DNA of 64,000 nucleotides from Robiginitomaculum sp. Lineage in GTDB: Bacteria; Pseudomonadota; Alphaproteobacteria; Caulobacterales; Maricaulaceae. A program made the translations under genes and the position numbers. This document shows positions 15,214-24,457 of the stretch, piece after piece. Every line of letters begins with the position of its first letter. The first letter of the stretch is position 1. The notes under the pieces are model-generated. The model made no database searches and was not told the DNA's origin. It saw only the letters and a program-made list of their open reading frames with translations. The stretch spans positions 1-64,000 of the forward strand of contig NVWK01000001.1 of the NCBI GenBank assembly GCA_002733605.1, written 5' to 3'.

Positions 15214-17528
15214 CTGCCACCCAGCATATACGCCAATGTAAGCCCATATGTCCGTGGTGGCTCATAGCGCACAGTTTCATTTTCAATCAATGGCCCCAGC
15301 CCTGATCCCCAGAGGAAATTGACCGACGGTTTATTGACATCAAACACATTATTGACCCAAATTTTGGCTTTCCATTTCCCGTTCTTGGCCGCGTACCCCG
15401 TCGATAAATTACTCACCGCATAATCACCCACAAAAGAAAGCGGATGGGTTTGGGGCGCAAAATCATCCGGCGCCCGACGATCCGTATAATCTGCGTGTAC
15501 GGACCAACTACCGCCGCCTGCCAATGGACGCACATAATCAACCGTCGCGCTCAATGTCCAATCCGGGGCAATCCCGAAGCCTGTACCAGACAAATCAACG
15601 CCCGGACTTGGCTCGAACACGTCATAACGGGTTTTCACATAGCCAAAAGCCGTCGAAATTCGAAGCTCTGGTGTAATCTGCCCCTCCACTTCCAACTCAA
15701 ACCCCTGAATATGGGCCTCGGCCGCATTGGTCAGGCTGCGCAAGAACAAAAACGGCTCACGGCTTACCGCCACCTGAATATCCGTATAATCCATGTAGAA
15801 CGCACTGGCATTTGCCCGTATTTTTCCGCCAAACAACAAGGTTTTTACCCCGATCTCGTAATTGGTCAGATATTCGGGCTGTGTAAAAAACCCGGTTCCG
15901 GCATCGATATCGGCCTGAGAGATAAAATCGTCCTTGATCGACGCACTTCTGTACCCGCGACTGACCGAAGCATAACTATTCACCGTGTCCGTCACCGCAT
16001 ATCGCGTCCCAAAAGTCCACGAAAGCGGCGTATCTTTCACCCGCGAGACTTCGTTCAGTGCCGTCAGAGTGAACAAGGCAAAAACCTCGCCAAAAATGCT
16101 GTAATCAATGATTTTCGTGTCCTGCGTATAGCGCAAACCGCCAAATGCACTCAATTTATCGCTCAACTTCACATTCACATGCGTAAAAATTGCAAAGCTT
16201 TCAACATCGGCAATCACTCTTTGCCCATCAAGCTCGTCAGCCGGCTGAAACGCTGGCGGAATGAAAAACACCTGTTCCAAAAACGCCTCGCCCATCAACG
16301 GAAATGTTGGGCTATAATCCCATTCCGTGTTGAGATAATACGCCCCGACCAGATAATTGAACCGGTCATATTCTGGCGAAGTTAACCGCACTTCTTGTGA
16401 AAATTCACGAGACATACTGTCAAAACGGGCAATGGTAATCGGTATGGGCAACCGGTCTCCGTCCTGAATGTAGAAATCCTCCACATCGGAAAACCCACTC
16501 ACCGTGCTCAACGTAAATCCGTTGTCAAAATGGGTATTGGTGTTCAGGGATATCCGGTGTTGCTTCTGGGTTTGAATTTCGGTTTGATCAACATTGATTG
16601 TGTACGGAATTGTGTCCGAGCCAATACTGGTTATCGCCTCTCCCATTGTATTGGGGCGATCATCGCGGCTCTGATACTGATACACCAGCTGCGCATCAAA
16701 ACGATCCGAAGGCGTATAATAAGCCTGTCCACTTGCGGAAAAATGATCGACGGCTCCGGCTTTTTCGCCGTTAAAAGCATTGAGGATATACCCGTCTCGA
16801 TCAAGTTTTTGTGCGGAAATCCGTAGAGCCAACACATCTTTGACAAGGGGTAAATCGGCACGCAAAGCAAGACGTTTATGCCCCTGATTGCCCAACTCGG
16901 CCAACACATGTGCGCTCGATGTATTTCCAGGTGCTTGCGTGGTTATATTGATCGCCCCACCGATGGTATCACGGCCAAACAGGGTGCCTTGCGGCCCTTT
17001 TAGCACTTCAACGAACGCAATATTGTCCAAATCCACATCAAGCGCCGTGTCTGCATTTACATAAACTCCGTCAATATATACGCCAACCGAGCGCCCCGAG
17101 CTTTTGGATATACCTGCGGATATACCGCGAATACTGATCTGGCTTTGGCCTGCTTCGGTCGAACCGGGCAACCACATATTGGAAACATGTTTGCCTAAAT
17201 CTTCCAACCCTTCCGGGCGAAGGGTTTCAAGCTTCTCTTGGGTGAATACCGTGATCGAAATCGGCACATCTTGCAGGTTTTCAGCCCGCTTGGTCGCCGT
17301 AACAATGATTTCATCAAGTGGTAATGATTGAGCATGTACTGGCAGGACGAATACGCCCCAACTTGCACTTAACAGGCACAATACCTGTAGGCCTTTTTGA
17401 GAAGCGGCCAGCTTCTTGTGTCTATATAGGGGGATAACCTTCTCCTTATGCGCCGCTTCTCTACGGACCCTATCCTTTGCATAAGTGATGAAAAATGCAG
17501 ATGCAAGCTGAATTTCCAATAAATCCAA
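15210..17528 (-). CDS. TonB-dependent receptor at the 3' end of the nitrate operon
   Basis: About 740-772 residues. A signal peptide (QVLCLLSASWGVFVLPVHAQ) is followed by the TonB box region LDEIIVTATKR, a plug domain (YIDGVYVN, VEVLKGPQGTLFGRDTIGGAINI) and a beta-barrel ending in RTYGLTLAYMLGGS. It imports an unknown ligand across the outer membrane. The only initiation codon in frame ahead of the signal peptide is TTG at 17528, giving an odd 30-residue leader; a good AAGGAG site lies inside the frame but is followed six bases later by ATC, not ATG. Eight bases separate it from cysG, so it appears to be co-transcribed with nitrate assimilation. Confidence 0.9.
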   Translation of the reverse strand: MDLLEIQLASAFFITYAKDRVRREAAHKEKVIPLYRHKKLAASQKGLQVLCLLSASWGVFVLPVHAQSLPLDEIIVTATKRAENLQDVPISITVFTQEKLETLRPEGLEDLGKHVSNMWLPGSTEAGQSQISIRGISAGISKSSGRSVGVYIDGVYVNADTALDVDLDNIAFVEVLKGPQGTLFGRDTIGGAINITTQAPGNTSSAHVLAELGNQGHKRLALRADLPLVKDVLALRISAQKLDRDGYILNAFNGEKAGAVDHFSASGQAYYTPSDRFDAQLVYQYQSRDDRPNTMGEAITSIGSDTIPYTINVDQTEIQTQKQHRISLNTNTHFDNGFTLSTVSGFSDVEDFYIQDGDRLPIPITIARFDSMSREFSQEVRLTSPEYDRFNYLVGAYYLNTEWDYSPTFPLMGEAFLEQVFFIPPAFQPADELDGQRVIADVESFAIFTHVNVKLSDKLSAFGGLRYTQDTKIIDYSIFGEVFALFTLTALNEVSRVKDTPLSWTFGTRYAVTDTVNSYASVSRGYRSASIKDDFISQADIDAGTGFFTQPEYLTNYEIGVKTLLFGGKIRANASAFYMDYTDIQVAVSREPFLFLRSLTNAAEAHIQGFELEVEGQITPELRISTAFGYVKTRYDVFEPSPGVDLSGTGFGIAPDWTLSATVDYVRPLAGGGSWSVHADYTDRRAPDDFAPQTHPLSFVGDYAVSNLSTGYAAKNGKWKAKIWVNNVFDVNKPSVNFLWGSGLGPLIENETVRYEPPRTYGLTLAYMLGGS

Positions 17529-17536
17529 ATGTGCAG

Positions 17537-19000
17537 TTAAATGCGCATTTTCTGAGAATTTTGGAGAACATCCTCCTCCATAAGGGCCTCAAATACCGCT
17601 CCAATCCCGATCAGAACCGGCTGAGCATGCGAAATTTTCATATCGCACAGATCAATAAGACGGGCCGTTTCAATACATTCATCCTTGCGTGACACCCCTT
17701 TGGCAATCACAATCGGCGTCTGCGCCGGCAATCCTTCATCCATAAGTTTTTGCGCCAATAAGGGCCCCATCCGCGCCCCCATATACACCATCAGTGTCGT
17801 AGTTTTGTCCGCACAAGCCTGCCAATCCGCGTCCGGTAACTCACCGCGCCGACTATGAGCAGTAATAAATTTTACACCTTGGGCACAATCACGATGGGTC
17901 AGGGACACACCAAGCCGCGCCGCCGCCGCCAATGCCGCAGAAATACCCGGCACAACGGAAACCGCGATCCCATTCCGCTTCAAAATCTCGATTTCCTCTC
18001 CCGCCCGCCCGAATATCATCGGATCACCGGATTTAAGACGCACAACCCGCTTCCCCTGCTTGGCCAGCTTAATCATCAACGCATTTATATCATCCTGTTT
18101 ACAAGACGCCCGCCCACCGCGCTTGCCCACAAGCATCCGCTTGGCCTCCCGACGCGCCAGTTCCAGCACCTCGTCAGACACCAGCGCATCAAACAAAATC
18201 ACGTCCGCACCTTGCAACGCCCGCACCGCCTTCAATGTCAGCAATTCCGCATCCCCCGGCCCGGCCCCGACCAGCGTCACATGGCCAGTGCCGACCCCCG
18301 CATCCGGCACACGTAAATTACGCTCAAGCCAGTTTGAAATATTTTTTGCAGGCTCCAGAAAGGCGGCCCGTGCAAATGCTCGCCAAAATATTTTCCGCGA
18401 ATCTGATTTCGGAAATGTCCGTGCAAGCGATGGCCGAACCGCCTTTGCCGCCCGCGCCCAATCCGCCAGCGCAGGTGGTAACAGGGTTTCAATTTTTTGG
18501 CGAATGGCCTGCCCAAGTATCGGCGCGGCTCCGTCCGTAGAAATGCTGACAATCACCGGGCCTCTGTTGACGATTGATCCAAATTGGAAGTCACAATATG
18601 CGGGTTGGTCAATACAATTCACGGGCAGATTATACCGCTTTGCTTTGCCATAAAACGTGGCCGCATCCTGCGCAATGTCAAACGCGCCAAGAGCCAAAAC
18701 CTTATTCTCGAAATCCTCATCTACGCAGTCTCTCTCGACAAAAACGATTCTTTTTTCAAAGACTTGCAAGCGTTTACGGACTCTAGAAAAATCCGTCTCT
18801 GCGCACCATTTTACGCAGGCCCCACTGGCACACAGCAATTCGATTTTCCACAAAACCCCGTCTGCGTTTCCGGCAACCAAAACGGTCTTGCCTTTCAGAT
18901 CAAAGAACACCGGTAGCACGGACAGCGGCTCAAGGCGCGCCATGCCCTTTTCAAAAGAAACTTTGCCCGAAACACCTATATCCTTAACCAGTTTTGGCAT
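17537..19000 (-). CDS. cysG: Siroheme synthase, multifunctional CysG
   Basis: 487 residues from the ATG at 19000, chosen for an AAGGAAC motif 8 bases upstream; the frame is open further to 19048 but inside nasA. The N-terminal ~210 residues correspond to precorrin-2 dehydrogenase/ferrochelatase (LPVFFDLKGKTVLVAGNADG), and the C-terminal ~255 to uroporphyrinogen-III methyltransferase (VTLVGAGPGDAELLTLKAVRAL, VVRLKSGDPMIFGRAGEE, VPGISAALAAAA). It makes siroheme for NirB, encoded three genes upstream. The nucleotide-binding glycines of the dehydrogenase read AGNADG rather than the commoner GGG, so that activity deserves checking. It overlaps nasA by 17 bp. Confidence 0.95.
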   Translation of the reverse strand: MPKLVKDIGVSGKVSFEKGMARLEPLSVLPVFFDLKGKTVLVAGNADGVLWKIELLCASGACVKWCAETDFSRVRKRLQVFEKRIVFVERDCVDEDFENKVLALGAFDIAQDAATFYGKAKRYNLPVNCIDQPAYCDFQFGSIVNRGPVIVSISTDGAAPILGQAIRQKIETLLPPALADWARAAKAVRPSLARTFPKSDSRKIFWRAFARAAFLEPAKNISNWLERNLRVPDAGVGTGHVTLVGAGPGDAELLTLKAVRALQGADVILFDALVSDEVLELARREAKRMLVGKRGGRASCKQDDINALMIKLAKQGKRVVRLKSGDPMIFGRAGEEIEILKRNGIAVSVVPGISAALAAAARLGVSLTHRDCAQGVKFITAHSRRGELPDADWQACADKTTTLMVYMGARMGPLLAQKLMDEGLPAQTPIVIAKGVSRKDECIETARLIDLCDMKISHAQPVLIGIGAVFEALMEEDVLQNSQKMRI

Positions 19001-21659
19001 AATATGTTCCTTGTAAAAGACGCTGTATATCGGATCGGCAAGAGCCACAATTTGTCCCCGCTCCGGTCGATTTTCCGACCAAATTCAGACTGTCCGCACC
19101 CTGTTTTATAGCCCCACAAATATCATTGACCCCGACCCCGAGGCAGGCACATATGATCGCGCCTTTATCTGGCATGTCCCCGCCTGGACGCCCCGCCAGC
19201 AGTTTATATCTCTGCATACCTTCATGGGATTTCTCGAATTGTTCAACCGTCCACCCACGTGATATTTCCAACGGATACTGGTCAATAAACAAAGCAAATA
19301 CGAGCTTGTTATTTTGGAAATACGCAGTGCGGAACACCTGCTGGGCCGCCTCCTCATATTCAAGCACATCAAGCACACTCTCTTCACACGGCCCGCCGTA
19401 CAAAGCCTGTGCAAATTGTCGCCAATCGGTGCACGTCTCTGCCCCTGCCAGTTCAACCTGGTGTCCGTTTTTCACCCGTGCCCGCGCCCAATACTCTACA
19501 CCAATATCTGCTTTAAAACTCTCGGCGCTCAGCGCAAACCCGTGCCATGCCGTCTGATAGCGCGCAACCGACACACGGGTCGATTTAAAGGCCGGTTGCC
19601 CCGAAAATGCATCGACATCAGGAACGATAAGGGCGCCTACCCGTCCTTTGGCCGTATATGCATCACTCCAATGCATCGGCACGAATATTGTACCGCGTGG
19701 CTGACGCGCACTCAATTGCGCCCGTACCAATATGCGTCCCTGTGCAGATTTAATCTCCACAATATCCGCCTCGTAAATATCAGCCACCCGTGCGTCATCA
19801 GGGTGAATATCCACAAAAGGCTCGGCCATATGCTGAAATAACCGCGCCGCACGTCCCGTGCGGGTCATAGTATGCCATTGGTCACGAATACGGCCTGTAT
19901 TCATCACAAACGGGTATTCGGTGTGTGTTTTCATATATTTAGAGGCTGGTACAACAAAACGCGCCTTACCATCCGGCGTAAAAAACTGGCCATCCGCGAA
20001 CAAACGTGCACGAGAACGTCCATTTTTATCAATCGGCCATTGCACGGGGGCCAACCCATCATACGCCTCTTGGTCTAAACCACACAGCCCCGCCAAATCC
20101 AGATCACGCGTCCCGCCATTGTCCAGCGCACACAGAGACGCATATTCGGCAAAAATATCCGCAGGCGTCTCAAATCCGAAAGCCTCGCCCCACCCCATGC
20201 GTGTGGCCACACCACATATGGCCTGCCAATCATGGCGTGCCTCACCGGGCGGTGGAACGATTGCGCGTTGCCTTGAAATACAGCGCTCTGAATTGGTCAC
20301 CGTCCCGTCTTTTTCGCCCCAGCCTGTGGCAGGCAAAACAATATCGGCGCATTTGACCGTATCCGTATTCTCGTAAATATCCGACACGACCACCAGTTCA
20401 CATTTTTCCAATGCTGCCTTCACCCGATCCGCATCCGGCATAGACACTACGGGATTGGTCGCAATGATCCAAACCGCTTTCACTTTTCCAGTATGGATCG
20501 CCTCGAACAAATCAACAGCCCGAAGTCCGCCTTCACTTGCCATTGCGGGCGCATTCCAGAAACTTTGCACCAGATCACGATCTTCAGGCCGGAACAAATC
20601 GAAGTGCGATGCCAACTGCCCGGCCAGCCCCCCAACCTCGCGCCCCCCCATTGCATTGGGTTGGCCCGTGACCGAGAAAGGCCCACAGCCCGGTTTCCCG
20701 ATACGTCCCGTCAGCAAATGCGTATTGATGATCGCACTCACTTTATCGGCACCGTCAACCGCCTGATTTACCCCTTGGGAATATACGCTTACAGTTTTCG
20801 GGTTGTCGATCACCAGATCGTAAAAAGATTGCAAAACCTGTGCACCCAACCCCGTCTCTGCACAAACCCTATCAAGCGTATAAACATCAGAAAAATCAAC
20901 AGAGTCGGCAAAGTTCTTCGTGTGGCTTTCTACAAAATCTGTGTCCACACAGCCCGCGTCTTGGAGAGCTTTGAACAAGCCTTGAAACAAGGCCACATCG
21001 CTCCCCGACTTAATCGGCAAATGCAGATCAGCCATATCACAGCTCGCAGTTTCACGTGGATCAATGACGACCAGTTTCATCTCTGGCCGCTTGTCTTTAG
21101 CCGCCAAAATACGTTGGTATAAAACCGGATGACACCACGCCATGTTCGAACCAACAAGGATGACAAGGTCCGCAAGCTCCAAATCCTCATAACAGCCCGG
21201 CACCGTATCGGACCCAAAAGCACGCTTGTGCCCAACGACACTGGACGACATACACAGCCGTGAATTTGTATCGATATTGGCGGCCCCGATATAGCCCTTC
21301 ATCAGTTTATTGGCGACATAATAATCCTCGGTCAGGCATTGCCCCGAGACATAAAACGCGACCGCTTCCGGCCCGTGTTCAGCTATGACAGAACTGAATT
21401 TATCGGCAATACTATCCAGAGCCTTGTCCCAACTCGCCCGCTTCCCGTCGATTTTCGGGAACAGGAGTCGGTTCTCTTCTCCCAAAGTCTCATGCAAAGA
21501 CATGCCTTTAGAACACAGCCGCCCATAATTGGCAGGATGGCTTTCATCCCCGCGCACAGACGTAATCTCGCCGCCCTCAACCTGTGCCACAATGCCGCAC
21601 CCGACACCGCAATAGGCGCATGTGGTTTTCACCTCATATGTATCGGGCGTTTGCACCAT
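18984..21659 (-). CDS. nasA: Assimilatory nitrate reductase, large (catalytic) subunit
   Basis: 891 residues. The N-terminal [4Fe-4S] site reads CAYCGVGCGIV with a fourth Cys in RLCSKG; the molybdopterin domains follow (SSVVGHKRAFGSDTVPGCYEDLELADLVILVGSN, then ATNPVVSMPDAD, and the C-terminal dinucleotide-binding part TGRIRDQWHTMTRTGR). At the end is a BFD-like [2Fe-2S] domain (ICACLGVGVNDICGAIKQG, GTNCGSCR). It reduces nitrate to nitrite in the cytoplasm. The start codon overlaps the nirD stop (TAATG), indicating translational coupling. The electron donor (ferredoxin or NADH via another subunit) is not evident in the window. Confidence 0.97.
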   Translation of the reverse strand: MVQTPDTYEVKTTCAYCGVGCGIVAQVEGGEITSVRGDESHPANYGRLCSKGMSLHETLGEENRLLFPKIDGKRASWDKALDSIADKFSSVIAEHGPEAVAFYVSGQCLTEDYYVANKLMKGYIGAANIDTNSRLCMSSSVVGHKRAFGSDTVPGCYEDLELADLVILVGSNMAWCHPVLYQRILAAKDKRPEMKLVVIDPRETASCDMADLHLPIKSGSDVALFQGLFKALQDAGCVDTDFVESHTKNFADSVDFSDVYTLDRVCAETGLGAQVLQSFYDLVIDNPKTVSVYSQGVNQAVDGADKVSAIINTHLLTGRIGKPGCGPFSVTGQPNAMGGREVGGLAGQLASHFDLFRPEDRDLVQSFWNAPAMASEGGLRAVDLFEAIHTGKVKAVWIIATNPVVSMPDADRVKAALEKCELVVVSDIYENTDTVKCADIVLPATGWGEKDGTVTNSERCISRQRAIVPPPGEARHDWQAICGVATRMGWGEAFGFETPADIFAEYASLCALDNGGTRDLDLAGLCGLDQEAYDGLAPVQWPIDKNGRSRARLFADGQFFTPDGKARFVVPASKYMKTHTEYPFVMNTGRIRDQWHTMTRTGRAARLFQHMAEPFVDIHPDDARVADIYEADIVEIKSAQGRILVRAQLSARQPRGTIFVPMHWSDAYTAKGRVGALIVPDVDAFSGQPAFKSTRVSVARYQTAWHGFALSAESFKADIGVEYWARARVKNGHQVELAGAETCTDWRQFAQALYGGPCEESVLDVLEYEEAAQQVFRTAYFQNNKLVFALFIDQYPLEISRGWTVEQFEKSHEGMQRYKLLAGRPGGDMPDKGAIICACLGVGVNDICGAIKQGADSLNLVGKSTGAGTNCGSCRSDIQRLLQGTYYAKTG

Positions 21660-21982
21660 TATGCGAACGTTTTTTCCAGTTGAATATGTACCGAGCCATC
21701 CACGACACGTACCGGCATGGTTCTCACTTTCCCTGTATCCGCCCCTTGGGCCTCACCGGTTTCAAGCGAAAACACCCAGCCATGCAAAGGGCAGGTCACG
21801 GAACGATCATGCACAATCCCCTGGCTAAGCGGCCCTTGCTTGTGCGGACATTTATCATCCAGCGCAAACACATCATTGTCGGCGGTACGAAACAGAGCTA
21901 CACAGCCCCGTTCCGTCTTGACAATCCGTGATCCGCGCAAAGGAATATCGTTCAATCCACACACTTCATACCAATCTGACAT
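21659..21982 (-). CDS. nirD: Nitrite reductase (NADH) small subunit
   Basis: 107 residues with a Rieske-like fold. The [2Fe-2S] ligands of true Rieske proteins appear as CPHKQGPLSQG and CPLHGWVFSLETG, i.e. C-x-H and C-x-x-H are present, so a cluster could bind, unlike the enterobacterial NirD which lacks them. It partners NirB in reducing nitrite to ammonium. The gene overlaps both nirB upstream and nasA downstream by one base (TAATG), so the three are translated in a coupled way. Confidence 0.95.
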   Translation of the reverse strand: MSDWYEVCGLNDIPLRGSRIVKTERGCVALFRTADNDVFALDDKCPHKQGPLSQGIVHDRSVTCPLHGWVFSLETGEAQGADTGKVRTMPVRVVDGSVHIQLEKTFA

Positions 21983-24435
21983 TAGACCATCTCCTCTATC
22001 TTTTTGGGCACTAAAGGTGCGCCGAAATGATGGGCTTCCTTGCCCTCAACCCGCTCTTTCCAAGGGTCGTCTTGCATAAACTTCTGGGAAAACGCGAATT
22101 TATCGTAATATTCACGGCGAGCATCCGCATCCTCAACAATGACCGAGCGGATATAGTCATAGCCGACTTTATCAGCCCATTTATAAATCCGGTCTAAATA
22201 GTCAGCCTGCTCGCGGTACATTTGCGTCAACGCGCCGACATGTTCCATAACCTCGTCTTCTGTCGCAACCGTACACAGAACTTGTGTGCCTTGAATATGC
22301 ATACCGGCGGCCCCGCCGAAATGGATTTCATAGCCACTATCGATACAGATGATCCCGATATCCTTGCAGGTCGATTCCGAGCAATTTCGCGGACAGCCAG
22401 AGACAGCCAGCTTCAATTTATGCGGTGCCCATGCGCCCCAGAGAAACTTCTCGAGCTTGATCCCCAATCCGGTTGAATCCTGTGTCGCCACCCGACACCA
22501 ATCCGTCCCGACACAGGTTTTTACAGTACGCAACCCTTTGGCATAGGCATGGCCTGATACCATACCAGCCGCGTTCAAGTCCGCCCATACAGCCGTCAAA
22601 TCTTCTTTTTTAACGCCGAGTAAATCAACCCGCTGACCACCGGTCATTTTCACGGCCGGAATTTTAAACTTGTCCGCAACATCGGCAATCGCGCGCAACT
22701 CGTTCGGCGTTGTCATACCGCCCCACATGCGCGGCACGACCGAATATGTGCCGTCCTTTTGGATATTTGCGTGTACACGCTCGTTGATAAAGCGCGAAAA
22801 CCCGTCATCCTCATATTCATCCGGCCACGCACATACCATATAATAATTGAGCGCAGGCCGACATTTGGCACAGCCGCAAGACGTCTTCCATTCCAGCGCT
22901 TGCAACAACTCCGGTATGGATTTTAGATTTTTGGCAAGGATCATCCGGCGTACATCCTGATGGCCCAAATCTGTACATCCGCACATGGACTTCACCGCAT
23001 TGGCATCAAACTCGTCCCCGAGGGTCAGGGCCAGCAATTGCTCCACCAATCCCGTACACGATCCGCAAGACGCGGACGCTCTGGTACAGGTGCGCACTTC
23101 ATCAAGGGTCGTGAGGCCATCTTTCGTAATGGCAGTAACAATCGTGCCTTTGTTGATACCGTTACAGCCGCAGATCTCTGCCTCATCCGGCATGCCTGCG
23201 ACGAGGGCTAAAGGGTCAGGTCCCCCTCCTCCAGCGTAAGCAGCCCCGAAGATAAGATGATCGCGCATCTCGGATATATCTTTTCCCTCTTTCAGCATCT
23301 GATAGAACCAAGGCCCGTCCGCAGTCTCTCCGTACAAGACAACGCCTATAATTTTATCATCCTTCAAAACCAGGCGCTTATAGACCCCTTGTGCCGCGTC
23401 GCGCAGGACGATTTCGTGCCGGTCATCACCGGATGCGAAATCCCCGGCCGAGAATAAATTCACGCCTGTAACCTTCAACTTGGTCGCCGTTTCCGAATGT
23501 TTAAACGGGTCACCTTCAAGACCGGAAAGCCGGCGCCCCAGCACTTTAGCCTGATCGTATAGCGGTGCCACCAGACCATAAGTATAGTTTTCAAACTGGA
23601 TACACTCACCAACCGAAAACACGTTCGGATCACTGGTTTGCATATTGTCATCAACCAGAATACCACGCTCGCACTTAATGCCAAATTCCTGTGCCAAATG
23701 CATGTTGGGACGAATACCCACCGCCATAATGACAATATCTGCGTCAATAATTGTACCGTCGTCAAGCCGCACGCCTTCAACTTTGGTGTCGCCCAAAATC
23801 TCTTTCGTATTGGCTTTTGTAATCACAGTAATGCCGCGATCAGTTAGAGCTTTCTCCAGCAAATATCCCGCGCTCTCATCCAGTTGCCGTTCCATCAAAG
23901 TCGGCATCAGGTGCAAGACAGTGACCTCCATACCCTGCATTTGCAGACCGGCGGCGGCTTCTAAACCTAGAAGGCCGCCACCGATCACAACGGCCCTGCC
24001 CCCAGCCTTGGCCGCTAACATCATGGCGTGCACATCATCCAGATCACGGAAGGTCAGCACACCAGCTAATTTATGTCCCGGAACCGGGATAATGAATGGA
24101 TAAGACCCGGTCGCAATCACCAGCTTGTCATAGCCCTCGACAACCCCGTGTTCGGATGTCACGGTCTTGCCAGATGTATCGATCTCGACAACTTTATGGC
24201 CCTTATAGAGGGTGATATTGTTTTCAATATACCACCCGTCCCCGTGAATGATGATCTCTTCGAACTCTGTCTCTCCGGTCAGGACAGGCGACAACATGAT
24301 CCGGTTATAATTGACCCGCGACTCCGCGTTGAAAATGATAATTTCATAACGCCCCGGCGCTTCCTCAAGCAAGGTTTCAAGCACCTTGCCCGGGGCCATG
24401 CCGTTGCCGATGACGACGAGTTTCTGTTTGGCCAT
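21982..24435 (-). CDS. nirB: Nitrite reductase (NADH) large subunit
   Basis: 817 residues. An FAD/NAD-binding N-terminus (LVVIGNGMAPGKVLETLLEE; second dinucleotide fold AVVIGGGLLGLEAAAGLQ), two BFD-like [2Fe-2S] segments (EICGCNGINKG ... SCGSCTG; MCGCTDLGH ... SCGCAKCRP) and a C-terminal siroheme/[4Fe-4S] region (GTDWCRVATQDS, SGCPRNCSEST). It carries out the six-electron reduction of nitrite to ammonium in the cytoplasm and needs siroheme from CysG. It follows the phosphatase-kinase gene after 22 bp and runs into nirD with a one-base overlap. Confidence 0.98.
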   Translation of the reverse strand: MAKQKLVVIGNGMAPGKVLETLLEEAPGRYEIIIFNAESRVNYNRIMLSPVLTGETEFEEIIIHGDGWYIENNITLYKGHKVVEIDTSGKTVTSEHGVVEGYDKLVIATGSYPFIIPVPGHKLAGVLTFRDLDDVHAMMLAAKAGGRAVVIGGGLLGLEAAAGLQMQGMEVTVLHLMPTLMERQLDESAGYLLEKALTDRGITVITKANTKEILGDTKVEGVRLDDGTIIDADIVIMAVGIRPNMHLAQEFGIKCERGILVDDNMQTSDPNVFSVGECIQFENYTYGLVAPLYDQAKVLGRRLSGLEGDPFKHSETATKLKVTGVNLFSAGDFASGDDRHEIVLRDAAQGVYKRLVLKDDKIIGVVLYGETADGPWFYQMLKEGKDISEMRDHLIFGAAYAGGGGPDPLALVAGMPDEAEICGCNGINKGTIVTAITKDGLTTLDEVRTCTRASASCGSCTGLVEQLLALTLGDEFDANAVKSMCGCTDLGHQDVRRMILAKNLKSIPELLQALEWKTSCGCAKCRPALNYYMVCAWPDEYEDDGFSRFINERVHANIQKDGTYSVVPRMWGGMTTPNELRAIADVADKFKIPAVKMTGGQRVDLLGVKKEDLTAVWADLNAAGMVSGHAYAKGLRTVKTCVGTDWCRVATQDSTGLGIKLEKFLWGAWAPHKLKLAVSGCPRNCSESTCKDIGIICIDSGYEIHFGGAAGMHIQGTQVLCTVATEDEVMEHVGALTQMYREQADYLDRIYKWADKVGYDYIRSVIVEDADARREYYDKFAFSQKFMQDDPWKERVEGKEAHHFGAPLVPKKIEEMV

Positions 24436-24457
24436 TTTTATAGCTCCCTTACTTTTC

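Noticed and set aside
15444-16385. 313-codon plus-strand frame inside the TonB receptor
   Set aside because: Antisense to a clear barrel domain; composition rich in Arg, His and Cys with no domain or ribosome-binding site.
18060-18653. Overlapping frames antisense to cysG and nasA
   Set aside because: They mirror the codon periodicity of the real genes and encode nothing recognisable.
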